A stretch of 32,745 bases of DNA from Lacticaseibacillus camelliae DSM 22697 = JCM 13995 (GCF_001311195.1 NZ_BBAJ01000021.1:1-32745), one strand, 5' to 3'; shown: positions 19,793-28,507, numbered from the stretch's first letter. A program made the numbers and translations. The notes: a model not told the origin generated them from the letters alone.

Positions 19793-19832
19793 AAAAATCC
19801 GCACAAACTCAAAAGTTCAGAGTCTATGCGGA
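19793..19832 (-). terminator. First (attenuator) terminator of the trpX leader
   Basis: 13-bp stem TCCGCATAGACTC / GAGTTTGTGCGGA (two G-U pairs), loop of about 9, followed by TTTTTG. Its 5' arm contains CATAGAC, which can instead pair with the upstream GTCTATG. Confidence 0.88.
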
Positions 19833-19905
19833 CACACGTGCTGAACGCCAACATAGACACAACCTGCGTCTGGCAGGTCGTGTCAGCGACCTACCTAGTG
19901 TTGGC
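19822..19905 (-). promoter_or_regulatory. Mutually exclusive attenuator hairpins of the trpX leader
   Basis: Two alternative folds share bases. Fold A (anti-antiterminator): GCCAACA (19899-19905) pairs with TGTTGGC (19847-19853) around an inner 12-bp hairpin, GACACGACCTGC with GCAGGTTGTGTC (19856-19884). Fold B (antiterminator): GTCTATG (19852-19858) pairs with CATAGAC (19822-19828), which is the 5' arm of the first terminator. The GCCAACA arm lies in the last codons of the leader peptide, 6 bases past the Trp codon, so a ribosome paused there would block fold A and favour fold B, i.e. read-through. Confidence 0.75.
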
Positions 19906-19945
19906 TTTGCCAGCGAACATTAATCTGGGTAGTGAAGTTAGTCAT
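19895..19945 (-). CDS. 16-residue leader peptide with one Trp codon (trpX attenuator)
   Basis: ATG at 19945, 8 bases after a perfect AAGGAGG site, to the TAG at 19895. The peptide is MTNFTTQINVRWQSQH. The single Trp is codon 12 (TGG at 19910-19912), four sense codons before the stop. The strong ribosome site, short length, position between the promoter and two terminators, and overlap with the first hairpin arm all point to a regulatory leader peptide, not a functional protein. Confidence 0.82.
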   Translation of the reverse strand: MTNFTTQINVRWQSQH

Positions 19946-19974
19946 ATGGCGTTCCTCCTTAAATGATTAATTTG

Positions 19975-20003
19975 AGAATACGTTTCTCGCCGGACCGTGT
20001 CAA
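19975..20003 (-). promoter_or_regulatory. Promoter of the trpX leader and operon
   Basis: TTGACA, 17 bases, TATTCT on the minus strand; transcription would start about 20 bases before the leader peptide ATG. No terminator separates it from the gene upstream. Confidence 0.85.
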
Positions 20004-20025
20004 GGCTTTGGCGAATTTTTTTTTG

Positions 20026-20463
20026 CTAGGCGATCCGCGTGATCTTGCTCAGCTGCGTCATGATGCGCTCAGTCGCCGCGTCTTGGGCTTTTTCGGCGGC
20101 ATTAAACGCCTCGACGTCAAGGCTTTGCGGCCCATCTTTCAGACTCGCTGTCATCGCCTGGCAGCCGGCGACGAAATCGCGATAGGCCGCCACCAGCAAT
20201 TTGTGCGTGCCGATGAACCGGGCTGGCGGTGTGGTATTCGCCAAGGTGGTCAGCAGCTCCCCGTACTTCTCGGTGCCGTCTTCAAACAGCTGCTGGGTGG
20301 CACCGTAAGTTTGCGGGTCAAAATCGGCGATAGTGCCGGCGTCGATGGCCTCGCGAAGCGCCGTGAACTTGGGGTTGAGCAGATTCTGTTCCTCCTCAGT
20401 GCCGCCCATGACCTGCTGCATGACGTTGCTGAAGTGGACCATTTTTTGCTGGTTTTTATTCAT
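20026..20463 (-). CDS. Uncharacterised helical protein in the Mn-riboswitch operon
   Basis: 145 residues, intact, not recognised. It is acidic to neutral and predicted all-helical, with no signal or membrane segment. Blocks that look conserved-like are LFEDGTEKYGELL, TTPPARFIGTHKLLVAAYRDFVAGCQAM and EAFNAAEKAQDAATERI. The ATG is 8 bases after AGGAGG. It lies 24 bases after the P-type ATPase with no terminator between, so it should be under the same yybP-ykoY riboswitch. This suggests, without proof, a part in metal homeostasis. Confidence 0.8.
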   Translation of the reverse strand: MNKNQQKMVHFSNVMQQVMGGTEEEQNLLNPKFTALREAIDAGTIADFDPQTYGATQQLFEDGTEKYGELLTTLANTTPPARFIGTHKLLVAAYRDFVAGCQAMTASLKDGPQSLDVEAFNAAEKAQDAATERIMTQLSKITRIA

Positions 20464-20487
20464 TTGAAAATCCTCCTGAAAACCAGT

Positions 20488-23144
20488 TTACCCCTTTTTG
20501 AGGTGGCGTTGGCAAAACTTCACGACTTCGACGATCACAATCATCGCGACCCCCGCGCCAAGCACGGTCGCCCACTGGAAACCGTCGAGCTCGGTCACGT
20601 GGAACAAGCCGTTGAAGCCCGGCACCAGGATGGTAACCGCCAGCAGCAAGCCGCTGAGCAAAATGGCCCAGTTGAAGGTCCGATTGCGGAAGAAGCCAAC
20701 GGTGAAAAGACTCTGATGAACCGACTTCACATTGAAAGCGTGGAACAGCTGAATCAGCCCAGTGTGGCGTAGGCCATCGTGAGCGCATCGGCGTGAATCG
20801 CCGCGTTCGTGGTGTGGATCGGCCAGGTAATGGCGATGAAGTACACACCTAAAGTCAGCAGGCCTTCCAAAATGCCCTGCCAAATCACGGCCTGACCGAC
20901 GCCGCCGGTGAAGAAGTTCGACTTGCGGCCGCGCGGCTTTTGTTTCATGATCCCGGGCTCGGTGGGTTCAACGCCCAGCGCGATGGCCGGGAAAGTATCG
21001 GTGACTAGGTTGATCCACAGGATGTGAACCGGCGCCAGCAGGTCCCAGCCCAGCATTGTCATCATAAACAGGGTCAGGACCTCACCCAGGTTGGCGGACA
21101 GCAGGTACTGGATGGCTTTCTGAATGTTGGAAAAGACCTTGCGCCCTTCCTCGACGGCAATCACGATGGTGGAAAAGTTGTCATCGGCCAGCACCATGTC
21201 GGAAGCGCCTTTGGACACTTCCGTCCCGGTGATGCCCATGCCGATGCCGATGTCGGCCGCCTTAAGGGCCGGCGCGTCGTTCACGCCGTCCCCGGTCATC
21301 GCGACCACCTTGCCGCGCTTCTGCCAGGCGTTCACGATCCGCACCTTGTGTTCCGGCGCCACCCGCGCGTACACCGAATACTTGTCGACATTCTTCTCAA
21401 ATTCCTCATCGCTTTGCTTGTCCAGCTCAGCGCCGGTGATCACGGCCGCGTCATCCCCAGGCGCGATGATGCCTAAGCGCCCAGCAATGGCCTCGGCGGT
21501 ATCCTGATGGTCACCGGTGATTATCAGCGGTCGAATGCCTGCCGCCTTCGCGTCCGCTACCGCCTTAGCGGCTTCCGGCCGTTCCGGATCGATCATGCCG
21601 ACCAGGCCAGCAAAGATCAGGTCCTGCTCAATCGTGTCGGAGTTGACCGAATCTGGCAGCGTGTCCAGGTACTTATACGCGGCCCCCAGCACTCGCAGAG
21701 CCTGCTTGGCCATGCCCGTGTTTTCGCGCAGAATCGTCGCCTCATCCGCCGCGTTCATCTCGTGCACCTCGCCGCCGACCGCCAGCTGGGTGGTGCGCTT
21801 CAGCAGCTGGTCTGGCGCCCCCTTGGTCGCCACCAGGTAGCGGCCATCCGGGAGTTGGTGAATGGTGGACATCAGCTTGCGTTCGGAATCGAACGGCACC
21901 TCGCAACTCGCGGCTCGGCCTTCAGTTCCGCCTTCAAATCAAAATTCTGTGTCTGCCCGTATGCCACCAGCGCCGTTTCGGTCGGGTCGCCAAGCAACTG
22001 CCCGTCATCTTGCATCTTGGTGTCGTTGGAAAAATTCATGATGCGCAGTAGTGGGTTTGCCGACTGCACGCCTTCTTTGGCATCGTGCAACTGACCGTCG
22101 TAGTAAACCTTTTCCACGGTCATCTTGTTTTGGGTCAGCGTGCCTGTTTTATCCGAGGCGATGATTTCCGTGGAACCCAGGGTCTCAACGGCAGGCAGCT
22201 TGCGAACCAGCGAATTCCGCTTGGCCAGCTTCTGGGTCCCCAGGGCCAAAATTACCGTGACAATGGCCGGCAGCCCTTCCGGAATCGCGGCCACGGCTAA
22301 GGAAATCGCGGTCAAGAACATTTCCGGCAGGGTCTCCGCGCCGCGCCAAACGCCCACGGCAAACACAAACGCCGCGATCACCAGGATCATGATGGTGAGG
22401 GTTTTGCCCAGTGCCTTCAGGTTTTCGGACAGCGGCGTCGTCGTTTCCTGCGCCGCGTTCAGCATGCCGGCAATGCGGCCAACTTCGGTTTGCATCCCCG
22501 TGGCGGCCACGACGCCAACGCCGCGCCCGTACGTGATGTTGGAGTTCATGAAGGCCATGTTGGTGCGGTCCCCAATGCCGATGTCATCGCCAACCAAAGG
22601 CGCTGTCTGCTTTTCTACCGGCACCGATTCGCCGGTCAAAGCCGACTCCTCGCTCTTGAGGTTGGCAGACTCCAGCAAGCGCAAATCTGCCGGCACCACG
22701 TCGCCGGCCTCCAGGAGGACAATGTCGCCGACCACCAGCTCCGAGCTGGGGATCGTCACGACCTGACCGCCGCGGCGCACGTGCGCGTTCGGCGTCGACA
22801 TTTTCTGCAGCGCTCGATGGCTTCTTCGGCCTTGCTTTCCTGGAACACCCCGAACGCGGCGTTCAAAATGACCACGGCCAAGATGATCAGGGCATCGGCC
22901 CATTCGTGGACAATGAAGCCAGAAATCAGGGCTGCAACCAGCAGCACAATGATCATGAAATCTTTGAATTGATCCAAAAAGCGCTGCAACAGCGTTTTCT
23001 TCTCGCCTTGGGCCAGAGCATTCGGCCGTTTTGCGCCAGGCGGGTCTGCGCCTCTTGTGCGCTGAGACCTGCCTCCTCATTTGTCTGGAGCCGCTTTAGT
23101 GCTTCATCGTTCGTGATGGCGTAGAACGCCTTTTGCTCTGCCAA
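20488..23144 (-). CDS. P-type IIA cation-transporting ATPase, Ca2+/Mn2+ type (four frame breaks as given)
   Basis: Export pump of the SERCA/PMR1-like group. In order: actuator TGES loop (ALTGESVPVEKQ), M4 ion site AAIPEGLPA, phosphorylation motif SDKTGTLTQNK, KGAP in the nucleotide domain, TGDHQDTA, MTGDGVNDAPAL, then M5-M6 with LSANLGEVLTLF and ILWINLVTDTFPAIALG (Asn and Asp ligands). The start is a TTG at 23144, 8 bases after AAAGGAGG. Frame breaks near 23020, 22811, 21903 and 20757 are each cured by one restored base. Repaired length is about 886 residues, normal for this group. The upstream manganese riboswitch argues that Mn2+ is a physiological substrate, as for YoaB of Lactococcus. Confidence 0.93.
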
Positions 23145-23194
23145 TTAATTTTCCTCCTTTAGCGACCAACTAATTTAAGCTTACCATGTTAAGT

Positions 23195-23235
23195 AAAAAA
23201 AATAGACTTACACTGCCTCATGGCAGCATAAGTCT
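23195..23235 (-). terminator. Riboswitch expression-platform terminator
   Basis: AGACTTATGCTGCC / GGCAGTGTAAGTCT stem with an ATGA loop (two tandem G-U pairs), then A and eight T on the minus strand. Its 5' arm contains CTTATG, the 3' strand of the aptamer P1 helix, so aptamer and terminator exclude each other. Confidence 0.88.
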
Positions 23236-23312
23236 CACAGTTTCAGGTCACACCAGAATTTTGCCTAGCTGATGACATGACCACGGCAAGCGCCGTTAGT
23301 TACTCCCTTATG
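23227..23312 (-). ncRNA. yybP-ykoY manganese riboswitch aptamer
   Basis: P1 is CATAAG (23307-23312) with CTTATG (23227-23232). Directly after the P1 5' strand comes GGGAGTA, and directly before the P1 3' strand comes TGTGAGA, the two conserved edges of the class. Inside are the hairpin ACGGC-GCTT-GCCGT and a second arm GGTCA...TGACC enclosing TCATCAGC...CTGGTG. P1 shares its 3' strand with the terminator, so Mn2+ binding should hold P1 and permit read-through into the ATPase gene. Class identified by eye; a covariance-model search would settle it. Confidence 0.8.
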
Positions 23313-23321
23313 TGTAATATA

Positions 23322-23350
23322 AGTATAACTAATTAACTACTTTTGAGCAA
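23322..23350 (-). promoter_or_regulatory. Promoter of the riboswitch-ATPase operon
   Basis: TTGCTC, 17 bases, TATACT on the minus strand, immediately after the repaired nadE stop. Transcription would begin at about 23315, at the edge of the aptamer. Confidence 0.75.
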
Positions 23351-23353
23351 GCA

Positions 23354-24180
23354 CTATTTCCAAAAGTCGTCGAATACGGTGATCGGCAGGTGCCGCTTGT
23401 GAGCAGACCGCTGGTACCAGCTTTCGATGGTTTCGGCGGCCTGATCGGACACGGCCTTGCTTCCAGGTAGTCGTCGATGTCACGGTAGGAAACGCCCAAC
23501 GCCACTTCGTCAGGCAGTGCCGGCCGATTCTCTTCCAGATCGGCAGTCGGCGCCTTTTCATAAAGGTGCGCCGGGGCGTCCAGCAGCTTCAAAATGCCGG
23601 CGCCTTGGCGCTTGTTCAGCCGCCACAGCGGGGTCACGTCGGCCCCGCCGTCGCCGAACTTGGTGTAGAACCCGGTGACCGCCTCAGCCGCGTGGTCAGT
23701 GCCCACCACGGCCCCACTGCGGGCACCGGCGATGGCGTACTGCGCGATCATGCGGGCGCGGGCCTTCATGTTGCCCTTGTTGAAGTCGGAAACGGTCAGC
23801 CCGTTCGCAGCCACGGCCTGTTCCATGGCGTCGACCGAATCCTTGATGTTGACGCGCATGGTTTCGTCGGCGTGCATAAAGGCGATTGCCGCCATGGCAT
23901 CGGCCTCGTCGGCCTGTTCACCGTAAGGCAGGCGCACCGCAATAAACTTGTAGTCCTGGTCGCCGGTTTCCTGGCGCAGCTCGGTCATCGCCCGTTCCGC
24001 CATGGCGCCGGCAAGCGTCGAGTCCTGGCCACCGGAAATCCCTAACACATAGGTTTTCAGCGCCGGAAAGTGACTGATGTACTGCTTGAGAAAGTCGACT
24101 GAGCGCCGCAGTTCGGTTTCCGGATCAATGGTGGGCTGCACGTGAAGCGCGGCAATAATTTCTTTTTGTAATGGACGCAT
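23354..24180 (-). CDS. nadE: Ammonia-dependent NAD synthetase NadE (frame break near C-terminus as given)
   Basis: Makes NAD+ from deamido-NAD, ATP and ammonia. PP-loop [10 protein letters not shown] (about residue 47-56); other family blocks are [32 protein letters not shown] and the [20 protein letters not shown] end region. The start chosen is the ATG at 24180 ([12 protein letters not shown]), 7 bases after AAGGAG. The frame breaks near 23460 (GAAGCAAGG lacks one G). Repaired, it ends [14 protein letters not shown] at the TAG at 23354: 275 residues, family norm. It follows pncB by 44 bases. Confidence 0.96.
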
Positions 24181-24224
24181 AATATTCTCCTTCAAAGTTG
24201 GGCCGGTATGCGGTCGCAATTTGG

Positions 24225-25685
24225 TTACAACTGCTGTTTTTGCACCTTGACCTTGACGTGCTTGATCAAATCCATCTTGTCATCCCACAACTGCTGAGAC
24301 AAGTCAACCGGGTACTCTTGCGGGTTCAGCACTCGCGTGTACTCATCCCACAGCGAGTCGACACTTTGCAGACAGAAGGCACGGATCGCGTCGAGCGTCG
24401 CAGCTGGTAAACCAGCTCGCCATGGTCAAAAATGGTTTGCAGCACCGGCCGGGCGTTGAAGTCCTTGACGGTTTTGTTGATGTACGGGTAGCTGGGATGG
24501 AACATGTAGAGCTCGTCTTGGCCGGCCACCTCTTCTTCGTCGCGCGCGATGAAGTCCCCTTCCGACTTGCCGTTGGAGCGCCGGGTGATCCGCCAGACCT
24601 GTTTTTTTACCCGGCGTGGAAACTTTTTCGGCGTTGGAAGAAAGCTTAATGGTATCCACCATCTTGCCGCTTTCGTCTTCGATCGATACTAACTTGTACA
24701 CCGCCCCGAGCGCCGGGTGGTCGTAAGCCGTGATCAGCTTGGTCCCGATGCCCCAAATATCGATTTTGGCGCCTTGCATCTTGAGGTTCTGAATCGTGTT
24801 CTCATCCAAGTCATTGGAGGCCACGATTTTGGTTTGGGTGAACCCGGCCTCGTCAAGCTGCTGGCGGACGCGCTTGGAAATGTAGGCCATGTCGCCGGAG
24901 TCGATGCGCACGCCCTGAAAATCGATCTTGTCGCCCATTTCCTTGGCCACCTTAATGGCCGCCGGCACCCCGGACCGCAGCGTGTCGTAGGTATCGACCA
25001 AAAAGGTGACGTCGTGGTTAACTTCTGCGTAGGCCTTGAAGGCCTCGTAATCGTCGCGGTAGGCCTGCACCAGCGCATGCGCGTGCGTGCCGGCAATCGG
25101 AATGCCGAACAGCTTGCCGGCGCGCACGTTGGACGTGGAATTGAACCCGCCGATGTACGCGGCGCGGGTGCCCCAAATCGCCGCAGAAGTTTCCTGCGCA
25201 CGCCGGGTGCCGAACTCCATCAATGGATCATCGCCCACCACGGCCCGAATCCGCGCCGCCTTGGTCGCAACCAGCGTCTGGTAATTCAAAATGTTCAGCA
25301 GTGCCGTTTCGACGAGCTGGGCCTGAGCCAGCGGACCTTCCACCTGCATCATCGGCTCGTTGTTGAACACGAGGTCTCCTTCAACGGCTGAGCGCACCGT
25401 GCACGTGAACTTCAAATCCCGCAGATAGTCCAAAAAGCCCTGCGGATAGGGGGTGGATTCCTTCAGGTAGGCCAGGTCGGAATCGGTGAACCGCAGATGC
25501 TGTAGGTAATCGACCGCGTGCTCAAGGCCAGCAAAGACGGCAAAGCCGCTGCCGAACGGCAAGTCGCGGAAGTAGCATTCAAACACGGCGTTACGCTCCG
25601 AAATTCCTTGCTGCCAGTACGTGTACATCATGTTCAGTTCGTAAAAGTCTGTATGCAAGACTAAACTGTCGTCCGCATAATCCAT
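24225..25685 (-). CDS. pncB: Nicotinate phosphoribosyltransferase (two frame breaks as given)
   Basis: First step of NAD salvage from nicotinic acid (PRPP and ATP to nicotinate mononucleotide). The N-terminus [15 protein letters not shown], then [27 protein letters not shown] (the His that is autophosphorylated) and [15 protein letters not shown] are diagnostic. The start ATG at 25685 is 7 bases after AAAGGAG. The frame shifts at a run of seven A (24602-24608; six A would keep frame, i.e. an extra base) and again near 24400 (one base missing). Repaired length is about 486 residues, normal, ending at the TAA at 24225. Operon with nadE. Confidence 0.95.
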
Positions 25686-25743
25686 TGTCTGCTCCTTTGC
25701 GCGCGGGGCTGCCGTGCGACTGTCTTGGGTAAGAATGATTTTT

Positions 25744-25752
25744 ATTATAACA
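25744..25752 (-). promoter_or_regulatory. Extended -10 promoter of pncB-nadE
   Basis: TGT-TATAAT on the minus strand, directly after the T-run of the upstream terminator and about 60 bases before pncB. No clear -35. Confidence 0.65.
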
Positions 25753-25791
25753 AAAAAAGCGAGGCCGCTGCTTTTACGCTTGGCCTTCGCT
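25752..25791 (-). terminator. Terminator after the GntR gene
   Basis: AGCGA(A)GGCC / GGCCTCGCT stem with one bulged A and seven T on the minus strand, 24 bases past the repaired stop. Confidence 0.85.
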
Positions 25792-25814
25792 AATCAGTCT
25801 TAACATTCAGTACC

Positions 25815-26518
25815 TTAGCGCTCCAGGTAGAACTCAAAGCGCTCGCCTACGTACTGGGTGCGCACGTACTCAAACGGCTTGCCATCCTGCAGGAATGAGG
25901 TCTGCCGCAGCCGCAAGATCGCATCCCCGCGCTTGATCGCCAGGTACTCCGCAATCCGCTCGGAGGCGGTCATCGCACTGACGGTTTGCTGCGCGCCGCC
26001 GAGGACGTAGCCGCCTTTTTTTTCTCCAGCGTGTGGTAGAAGGACTTGGTGACTTCGCTCTTGGAAAAATCCTTGACCAGATCGTACGGCACTGTGGCCA
26101 CCTCAAAACTGATCGGGACATCATCCGCGAATCGGATCCGCTCCATCCGCAGCACCTGGTCCCCGTCCTTAAGCTTTAGTTTTTCACTTTCAGAAAGGGA
26201 GGGCTTGGCGACGTGATAAGAGATGGTCTTGCTCGAGGGGCGCTTGCCTTGGGCAATCATGATGTCGGTGAAGCTGGTCACACCGGACACGCGCTCTTGG
26301 ACCTTTTGGTTGGCCACAAACGTGCCGGCCCCAATGCGCCGCTCCAGGATCCCCTCGTCCACCAGCGTCTGGATCGCCTGCCGCAGGGTCATCCGCGACA
26401 CGTTGAAGGTAACGGCCAAATCGCGTTCACTCGGAATGCGGTCACCGATCTGCCACTTGCCAGCTTCGATTTCTTTCTTGATTTGATTGTGGATCTGAAT
26501 GTATACCGGTGCTTCCAT
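25815..26518 (-). CDS. GntR family regulator, HutC/UTRA type (one frame break as given)
   Basis: N-terminal winged helix (PVYIQIHNQIKKEIEAGKW, IPSERDLAVTFNVSRMTLRQAIQTL, GILERRIGAGTFV), then a UTRA effector domain (VLRMERIRFADDVPISFEVATVPYDL...). The start chosen is the ATG at 26518, 9 bases after GGGAGG; the ATG at 26527 abuts that site. The frame breaks in a run of eight A (26016-26023); nine A give EKKKGGYVLGG...RTQYVGERFEFYLER. Repaired length is about 234 residues, normal. An operator of the family type lies between its own -35 and -10. UTRA regulators usually sense amino-sugar or sugar phosphates; the ligand here is unknown since no sugar genes adjoin. Confidence 0.9.
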
Positions 26519-26566
26519 AATCTTCATCCTCCCTGGTCTGCTAGGCCACGTCCCAATGATACCTAT

Positions 26567-26595
26567 ATTTTAACTGGTATAGACCTAAATTACAA
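26567..26595 (-). promoter_or_regulatory. GntR gene promoter with internal operator
   Basis: TTGTAA, 17 bases, TAAAAT on the minus strand. The 17-base spacer contains GGTCTATACC, which fits the GGT-N4-ACC pattern of HutC-type operators. Binding there would block RNA polymerase, so autorepression is expected. Confidence 0.7.
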
Positions 26596-26603
26596 GGGGG
26601 CGG

Positions 26604-26628
26604 AAAAATTGCGCCTTCAGGCCGGCGC
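26604..26628 (-). terminator. Weak terminator after proC
   Basis: GCGCC / GGCGC stem with an 8-base loop and AATTTTT on the minus strand, a few bases past the proC stop and just upstream of the GntR promoter. Confidence 0.5.
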
Positions 26629-26634
26629 CAGAAG

Positions 26635-27425
26635 TTACTCTCGGTCCTTGGCAATCGTGGCGTCGACCCCAGCGACCACTGCTGGCATAAAGCCCGCAGC
26701 CTCCATCACCAGCATCCCCGCCACCGTCGTGCCGCCGGGGCTGGCAACTTTATCGGCCAGGTCCAGCGGACTGTCCCGACTGCTGAGCACCATCTGCGCG
26801 GAACCGCTGACCGCCTGGGCCGCGATTTTGGTGGCAGCCGCCTTGGTCAGACCGTACTTCACGCCTGCGCGACTGAGCGCATCGATGAACATGTAAACAA
26901 AAGCAGGCGAGCTGCCGGCCAACGCAACAAACGTGGAAAAATCTTTTTCCGGGAGCGCGATGGTTTCGCCCAGCCGGCTCAGGAGGGCCACCACGTCAGG
27001 CAGCACTTGAGCCGCCGCCTCGTTGGCCACATACGCTGTCATGCCGGCGTTCAGCGCCACGTTGAGGTTCGGCATCACCCGCACCAACGGGACCGGCGTG
27101 TTGGCCCAAGCCGCCAGGTCTTCAGATCAACCCCTGTCAGCAAGGACAGCACCGGAATCGGCCGCTTCACTAAAGTGTCGTGCACCTCGGCGAAGACCGG
27201 TTGGCCCAACGCCGGTGCGACCGCCAGCACCACCCAGTCGGCCGCCTCAGCCACCGCGGTGTTGCTGGCGACGGCAGTCACGCCAGTGCGCGCCGCGTAG
27301 GGCTCAAAATTTTCGGGGTGGCCGCCGTGAATGATAATATCTGAAGGCGCCAGCGCCTTCGCCTTCAGCAACCCTGCAATGATTGCCTGGGCCATGTTAC
27401 CGGCCCCGATAAAACCAAGTTTCAT
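26635..27425 (-). CDS. proC: Pyrroline-5-carboxylate reductase (one frame break as given)
   Basis: Last step of proline synthesis, NAD(P)H-dependent. The N-terminal Rossmann motif is MKLGFIGAGNMAQAI. The C-terminal signature block is ALAGSSPAFVYMFIDAL... and VASPGGTTVAGMLVMEAAG. The start chosen is the ATG at 27425 after GAAGGAGG. The frame breaks near 27116 (AAGACCTGG lacks one C); repaired, LKTLAAWANTPVPLVRVMPN joins the halves. Repaired length is 263 residues, normal. It sits 30 bases after the tRNA-Tyr terminator, with no obvious promoter of its own. Confidence 0.95.
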
Positions 27426-27454
27426 GTGTGTTCCTCCTTCGACTGTCTTGATGC

Positions 27455-27479
27455 AAAAAAAAGCCGCCAACCTGGCGGC
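27455..27479 (-). terminator. Terminator of tRNA-Tyr
   Basis: Perfect GCCGCCA / TGGCGGC stem, 3-base loop and eight T on the minus strand, 7 bases past the tRNA and 30 bases before proC. Confidence 0.92.
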
Positions 27480-27485
27480 CCCAAA

Positions 27486-27566
27486 TGGAGGATCTAGGAT
27501 TCGAACCTAGGAACCCGAAGGAACGGATTTACAGTCCGTCGCGTTTAGCCTCTTCGCTAATCCTCC
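27486..27566 (-). tRNA. tRNA-Tyr, anticodon GTA
   Basis: 81 nt. Acceptor GGAGGAT / ATCCTCC, discriminator A. Anticodon stem ACGGA / TCCGT with loop CTGTAAA (GTA at 34-36). Class II variable arm (CCTTCGGG region); T-arm CTAGG-TTCGAAT-CCTAG. The 3' CCA is not encoded. A TATGCT -10-like box lies about 14 bases upstream without a good -35. Confidence 0.97.
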
Positions 27567-27630
27567 AAGAATCTCGACACTTAGCATACAAAAAAAATTG
27601 CCACGCCGCGCAACGCCTTTTTGTTTTTCG

Positions 27631-28448
27631 TCAGGCCTGCAGCGTCACAAGCGTGCTTTGCCACTCCGCAAACCAATCGTCGCTGCGCCACTCCGTTAGC
27701 CGCCGCAGTCCGTACCCCATCGGCTGGTGGTGATACGTCGTGTGATTGGCGACCACCGGCCGATCGCGGTGATGCAGATGGCCAAACACCACATCGGCCA
27801 CTTCAAACCGCTCGAGCAGCTCGCCAAGGTGGCGCGACCCCATCAGGCCAGTGGCCATCTGCCAGCGCGGATGCGCAGGCTGTACGCCATCAACAGTGGG
27901 GTCGGCACAAAATGGGTCACGTAAATGACCCGCCGCCCTGCCGCGGCACCCAGTGCCTGCTGGGTGGTCGCAAGCACCCGCGCCATGCGTTCTTGGTCAG
28001 AAACCGGCTGGTCGATTGCCGAATCGATCCAATAAGCCCGCTTCCACTGGGCAAAATCCGCCCCGCTGGCCTGCAAGGCTGCCGGTGCCAACGAGTAGTC
28101 GTACCAGCCGTTGTTGCCGATGATCACCGTGTCAGTGCCTGGCACCGCCAAAGCTTTTTCATGGAGGTACAGGGGCGACACGGCGCTTTGGGCGGTTTGG
28201 TAAGAGACATTCTTGACTAAGTCGTGATTTCCTGCAAGGTACCGAATCGTCACGGCATTGCCCACTGCCGCTTGCAGCTGCTGGTAAAACCACAAGGTCA
28301 TCGTAAAATCGTTGAAGCTGTCGCCGGCGTTCACGTAAACCTGATAGTGGTTAGCAAGCAAATAACCAGCAATTTTGGCCACTGCCACTTGGGCATCGAT
28401 ATGATTGACATCAAAATGATTGTCGACGCTGAAAGCTAACTTGACCAT
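27631..28448 (-). CDS. Calcineurin-like metallophosphoesterase (one frame break as given)
   Basis: Metal-ligand motifs appear in order: FSVDNHFDVN (D-x-H variant), NAGDSFND (GD), AGNHD (GNH-D), THFVPTP and GHLHHRD. This set resembles the putative phosphoesterases found in many lactobacilli. The start chosen is the ATG at 28448 (MVKLAFSVDNHF) after AGGAGG. The frame breaks near 27868 (one base missing in CGCATCCGCGCTGG), joining AYSLRI to RWQMATGLMGSRH. Repaired length is 272 residues. Substrate unknown. Cytosolic, no signal peptide. Confidence 0.88.
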
Positions 28449-28507
28449 CTCGATTCCTCCTGTTCCGGCCTGCCGGATGGCGGCGCGACACCGCATGGCC
28501 TATGGTT

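Noticed and set aside
19725-19945. T-box riboswitch in front of trpX
   Set aside because: There is no GGGTGG-ACCGCG antiterminator element on the minus strand and no stem I with a specifier loop. The CCAACCGCG word is on the opposite strand. A leader peptide explains the signals better.
20488-23144. Decayed ATPase pseudogene
   Set aside because: All four breaks are single missing bases, every catalytic motif is intact, and the regulatory leader is intact. Sequencing error is more likely than decay.
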